Positions 63,800 through 64,000 of a stretch of DNA of 64,000 bases are shown in pieces. Where the stretch lies: IMG/VR virus record IMGVR_UViG_3300025736_000023, positions 1 to 64,000 of that record, one strand, 5' to 3'. Under the pieces are notes generated by a model. It was not told the DNA's origin, ran no database searches, and saw nothing but the letters and a program-made list of their open reading frames with translations. The DNA comes from a virus. Both the position numbers and the translations under genes were made by a program. Position 1 is the first letter of the stretch, and each line of letters opens with the position of its first letter.

Positions 63800-64000
63800 T
63801 TGGGCTGCGCAATTAGCGCAAAATGGTGTCGTAACAGTGTTGCAGGTGGTACGAAAGCCGAATGTTTGCGTGGGTGTGCGATGTGGTGCTTGGGAGGGTG
63901 TACGCTACCTAAAAGTTCGGGGCTTCGGGTTCGCGAAGTACAACCCGAATGATATAGGGACCCTCCCATGGAACAGCCAGTTGGGGATCAACAAGGCTAG
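63786..64000 (+). CDS. Partial hypothetical protein (N-terminal end)
   Basis: ATG 63786 overlaps the previous gene by 14 nt with AAGGAG upstream. The frame is open to the window end (71 codons and two bases). The product is basic with VVRKPNVCVGVRCGAWEG. No family recognised. Confidence 0.5.
   Translation, partial: MNRRDWAAQLAQNGVVTVLQVVRKPNVCVGVRCGAWEGVRYLKVRGFGFAKYNPNDIGTLPWNSQLGINKA

Noticed and set aside
1-64000. Diversity-generating retroelement, integrase or anti-phage defence system
   Set aside because: I found no reverse transcriptase, integrase, toxin-antitoxin pair or known defence gene; variation at the tail repeats is explained by tandem repeats only.
1-64000. Circular genome closed at the window ends
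   Set aside because: The frame leaving at 64000 does not continue as the frame entering at 3; the join gives a stop after 24 codons, so there is no support for closure here.

Overview
The window is part of the genome of a tailed dsDNA phage (Caudoviricetes). It carries a complete head and tail module: large terminase, portal, maturation protease/scaffold, major capsid protein, connectors, tail tube protein, a frameshifted tail-chaperone pair, a 1768-residue tape measure and a tail tip. No sheath gene is seen, so a long non-contractile (siphovirus) tail is likely. No integrase, tRNA gene, reverse transcriptase or CRISPR array was recognised. The host is not identifiable. A Thr/Pro-rich linker in a secreted protein (14946-15881) resembles linkers common in Chloroflexota proteins, which is only a weak hint. 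Both ends lie inside genes, so the genome continues beyond the window.

Layout: (1) 1-13005, plus strand: early/replication genes in tight ATGA-type overlaps. They include a Cas4-like nuclease, a Sak4-like RecA-fold ATPase, a DUF669-like ssDNA-binding protein, a primase-helicase, a uracil-DNA-glycosylase/DNA polymerase A fusion, a RuvC-like resolvase and an SNF2 helicase. (2) 13112-52571, minus strand: one apparent late operon of about 39.6 kb, read from a sigma70-like promoter at 52758-52786 to hairpins at 13012-13105. It runs packaging, glycosylation genes, fibres and accessory proteins, head, more glycosyltransferases, connectors, tail, tail tip/spikes, lysis. A LAGLIDADG homing endonuclease with its own promoter sits inside it on the opposite strand (41539-42108). 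(3) 53134-64000, plus strand: about 27 small, mostly unknown genes in four or five transcription units, several of them duplicated.

The noncoding signals are the most unusual part. Four plus-strand units start with pairs of palindromic operators (TAGGCA...TGCCTA) at a constant 24-bp spacing. A 640-bp AT-rich gap (54980-55626) holds a 17-bp and a 30-bp inverted repeat built from the iteron TTATTCCA and looks like a replication origin. The late-operon leader (52609-52729) encodes three tandem hairpins sharing a tRNA-like acceptor/T-arm stacking geometry. The non-palindromic word GCACAGGGG(G) is scattered over the whole window far above chance.

The genes suggest a lytic-style programme: early plus-strand replication and host-takeover genes, then one long late transcript. 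That transcript also makes a sugar-nucleotide aminotransferase, a hexapeptide acyltransferase, at least seven glycosyltransferase domains and two methyltransferase domains. Their place among capsid and terminase genes suggests decoration of the virion with glycans.
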